From: Streptomyces canus 299MFChir4.1
Lineage (GTDB): Bacteria; Actinomycetota; Actinomycetes; Streptomycetales; Streptomycetaceae
Length of the DNA stretch: 50,565 nt
Direction of reading: 5' to 3'
Assembly: GCF_000383615.1 (NCBI RefSeq)
Contig: NZ_KB911627.1
Location: 1-50,565, forward strand
A program made the position numbers and the translations under genes. Below the pieces are notes generated by a model. That model was given only the letters and a program-made list of their open reading frames with translations. It made no database searches and was not told the origin of the DNA. This document shows positions 50,537-50,565 of the stretch, in pieces (position 1 is the first letter of the stretch; every line of letters starts with the position of its first letter).

Positions 50537-50565
50537 CCCGTGTTCAGGATTCGGGGTCAAGGCCC

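Larger units (their letters stand above)
49266..50565 (+). mobile_element. IS3-type insertion sequence, complete to the window end
   Basis: GGGCCTTGACCCC (49266-49278) is repeated in reverse as GGGGTCAAGGCCC (50553-50565), a perfect 13-bp terminal inverted repeat. Two overlapping ORFs lie between. The right repeat ends on the last base of the window, so a target duplication cannot be checked. Confidence 0.85.

Overview
The window is high-GC actinobacterial DNA, almost certainly Streptomyces or a close relative. The evidence is the codon usage, the frequent GTG and TTG starts, the GTGA/ATGA stop-start overlaps, an SsgA-family sporulation protein, an AfsA (gamma-butyrolactone) relic, and the conserved order ybaB - recR - DUF5063 - lysC - asd - ECF sigma factor. 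No database search was possible; all names rest on motif and family recognition.

Bases 1-11,900 are core genome with decay. A TnpB-related transposase tail abuts a frameshifted NmrA-type oxidoreductase. A GntR regulator with a class III aminotransferase follows, then a DJ-1/PfpI-MarR pair with palindromes over its start. A PstS-like gene is broken by a palindromic insertion, a 41-bp tandem duplication and two further frameshifts. Then come a SLATT protein, YbaB, RecR, DUF5063, an SsgA-like protein and a TauE/SafE permease. Bases 12,038-25,122 hold lysC-asd, an ECF sigma factor with a coupled Ser/Thr-rich membrane protein, SURF1, a SnoaL-like protein, an S9 peptidase, a TrkA/CASTOR-like channel protein, a permease pair (DUF318 + TIGR03943) and an amidohydrolase.

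Bases 25,432-36,192 carry a 1,319-residue HTH-nSTAND1-WD40 protein with 14 blades, an ArsR regulator coupled to an MgtA-like P-type ATPase, a DMT exporter with a divergent LysR regulator, and several relics. Bases 36,380-37,722 are a decay zone with a heptanucleotide repeat, a broken AfsA gene and an SDR fragment. Bases 37,803-40,645 form a compact, lower-GC cassette: processive-type GT2 glycosyltransferase, a 57-residue LPLTG protein that is almost only a sorting signal, a class E-like sortase and a TetR regulator. This is the best candidate for an undescribed system.

At 41,015-41,056 lies the 3' portion of a tRNA-Pro(CGG) gene without its 5' half, the usual scar of site-specific integration. 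DNA to its right therefore looks like an integrated element. It holds a coiled-coil TIR protein, an HD hydrolase, an XRE regulator, an anti-sigma-like ATPase, two tiny Cys-containing proteins and an ATP-grasp RiPP (graspetide) locus. In that locus the precursor and the methyltransferase are intact but the ATP-grasp maturase has lost its centre. An IS481-type element sits exactly on the methyltransferase stop codon. A frameshifted flavoprotein and a complete IS3-type element, whose right terminal repeat is the last base of the window, end the region.
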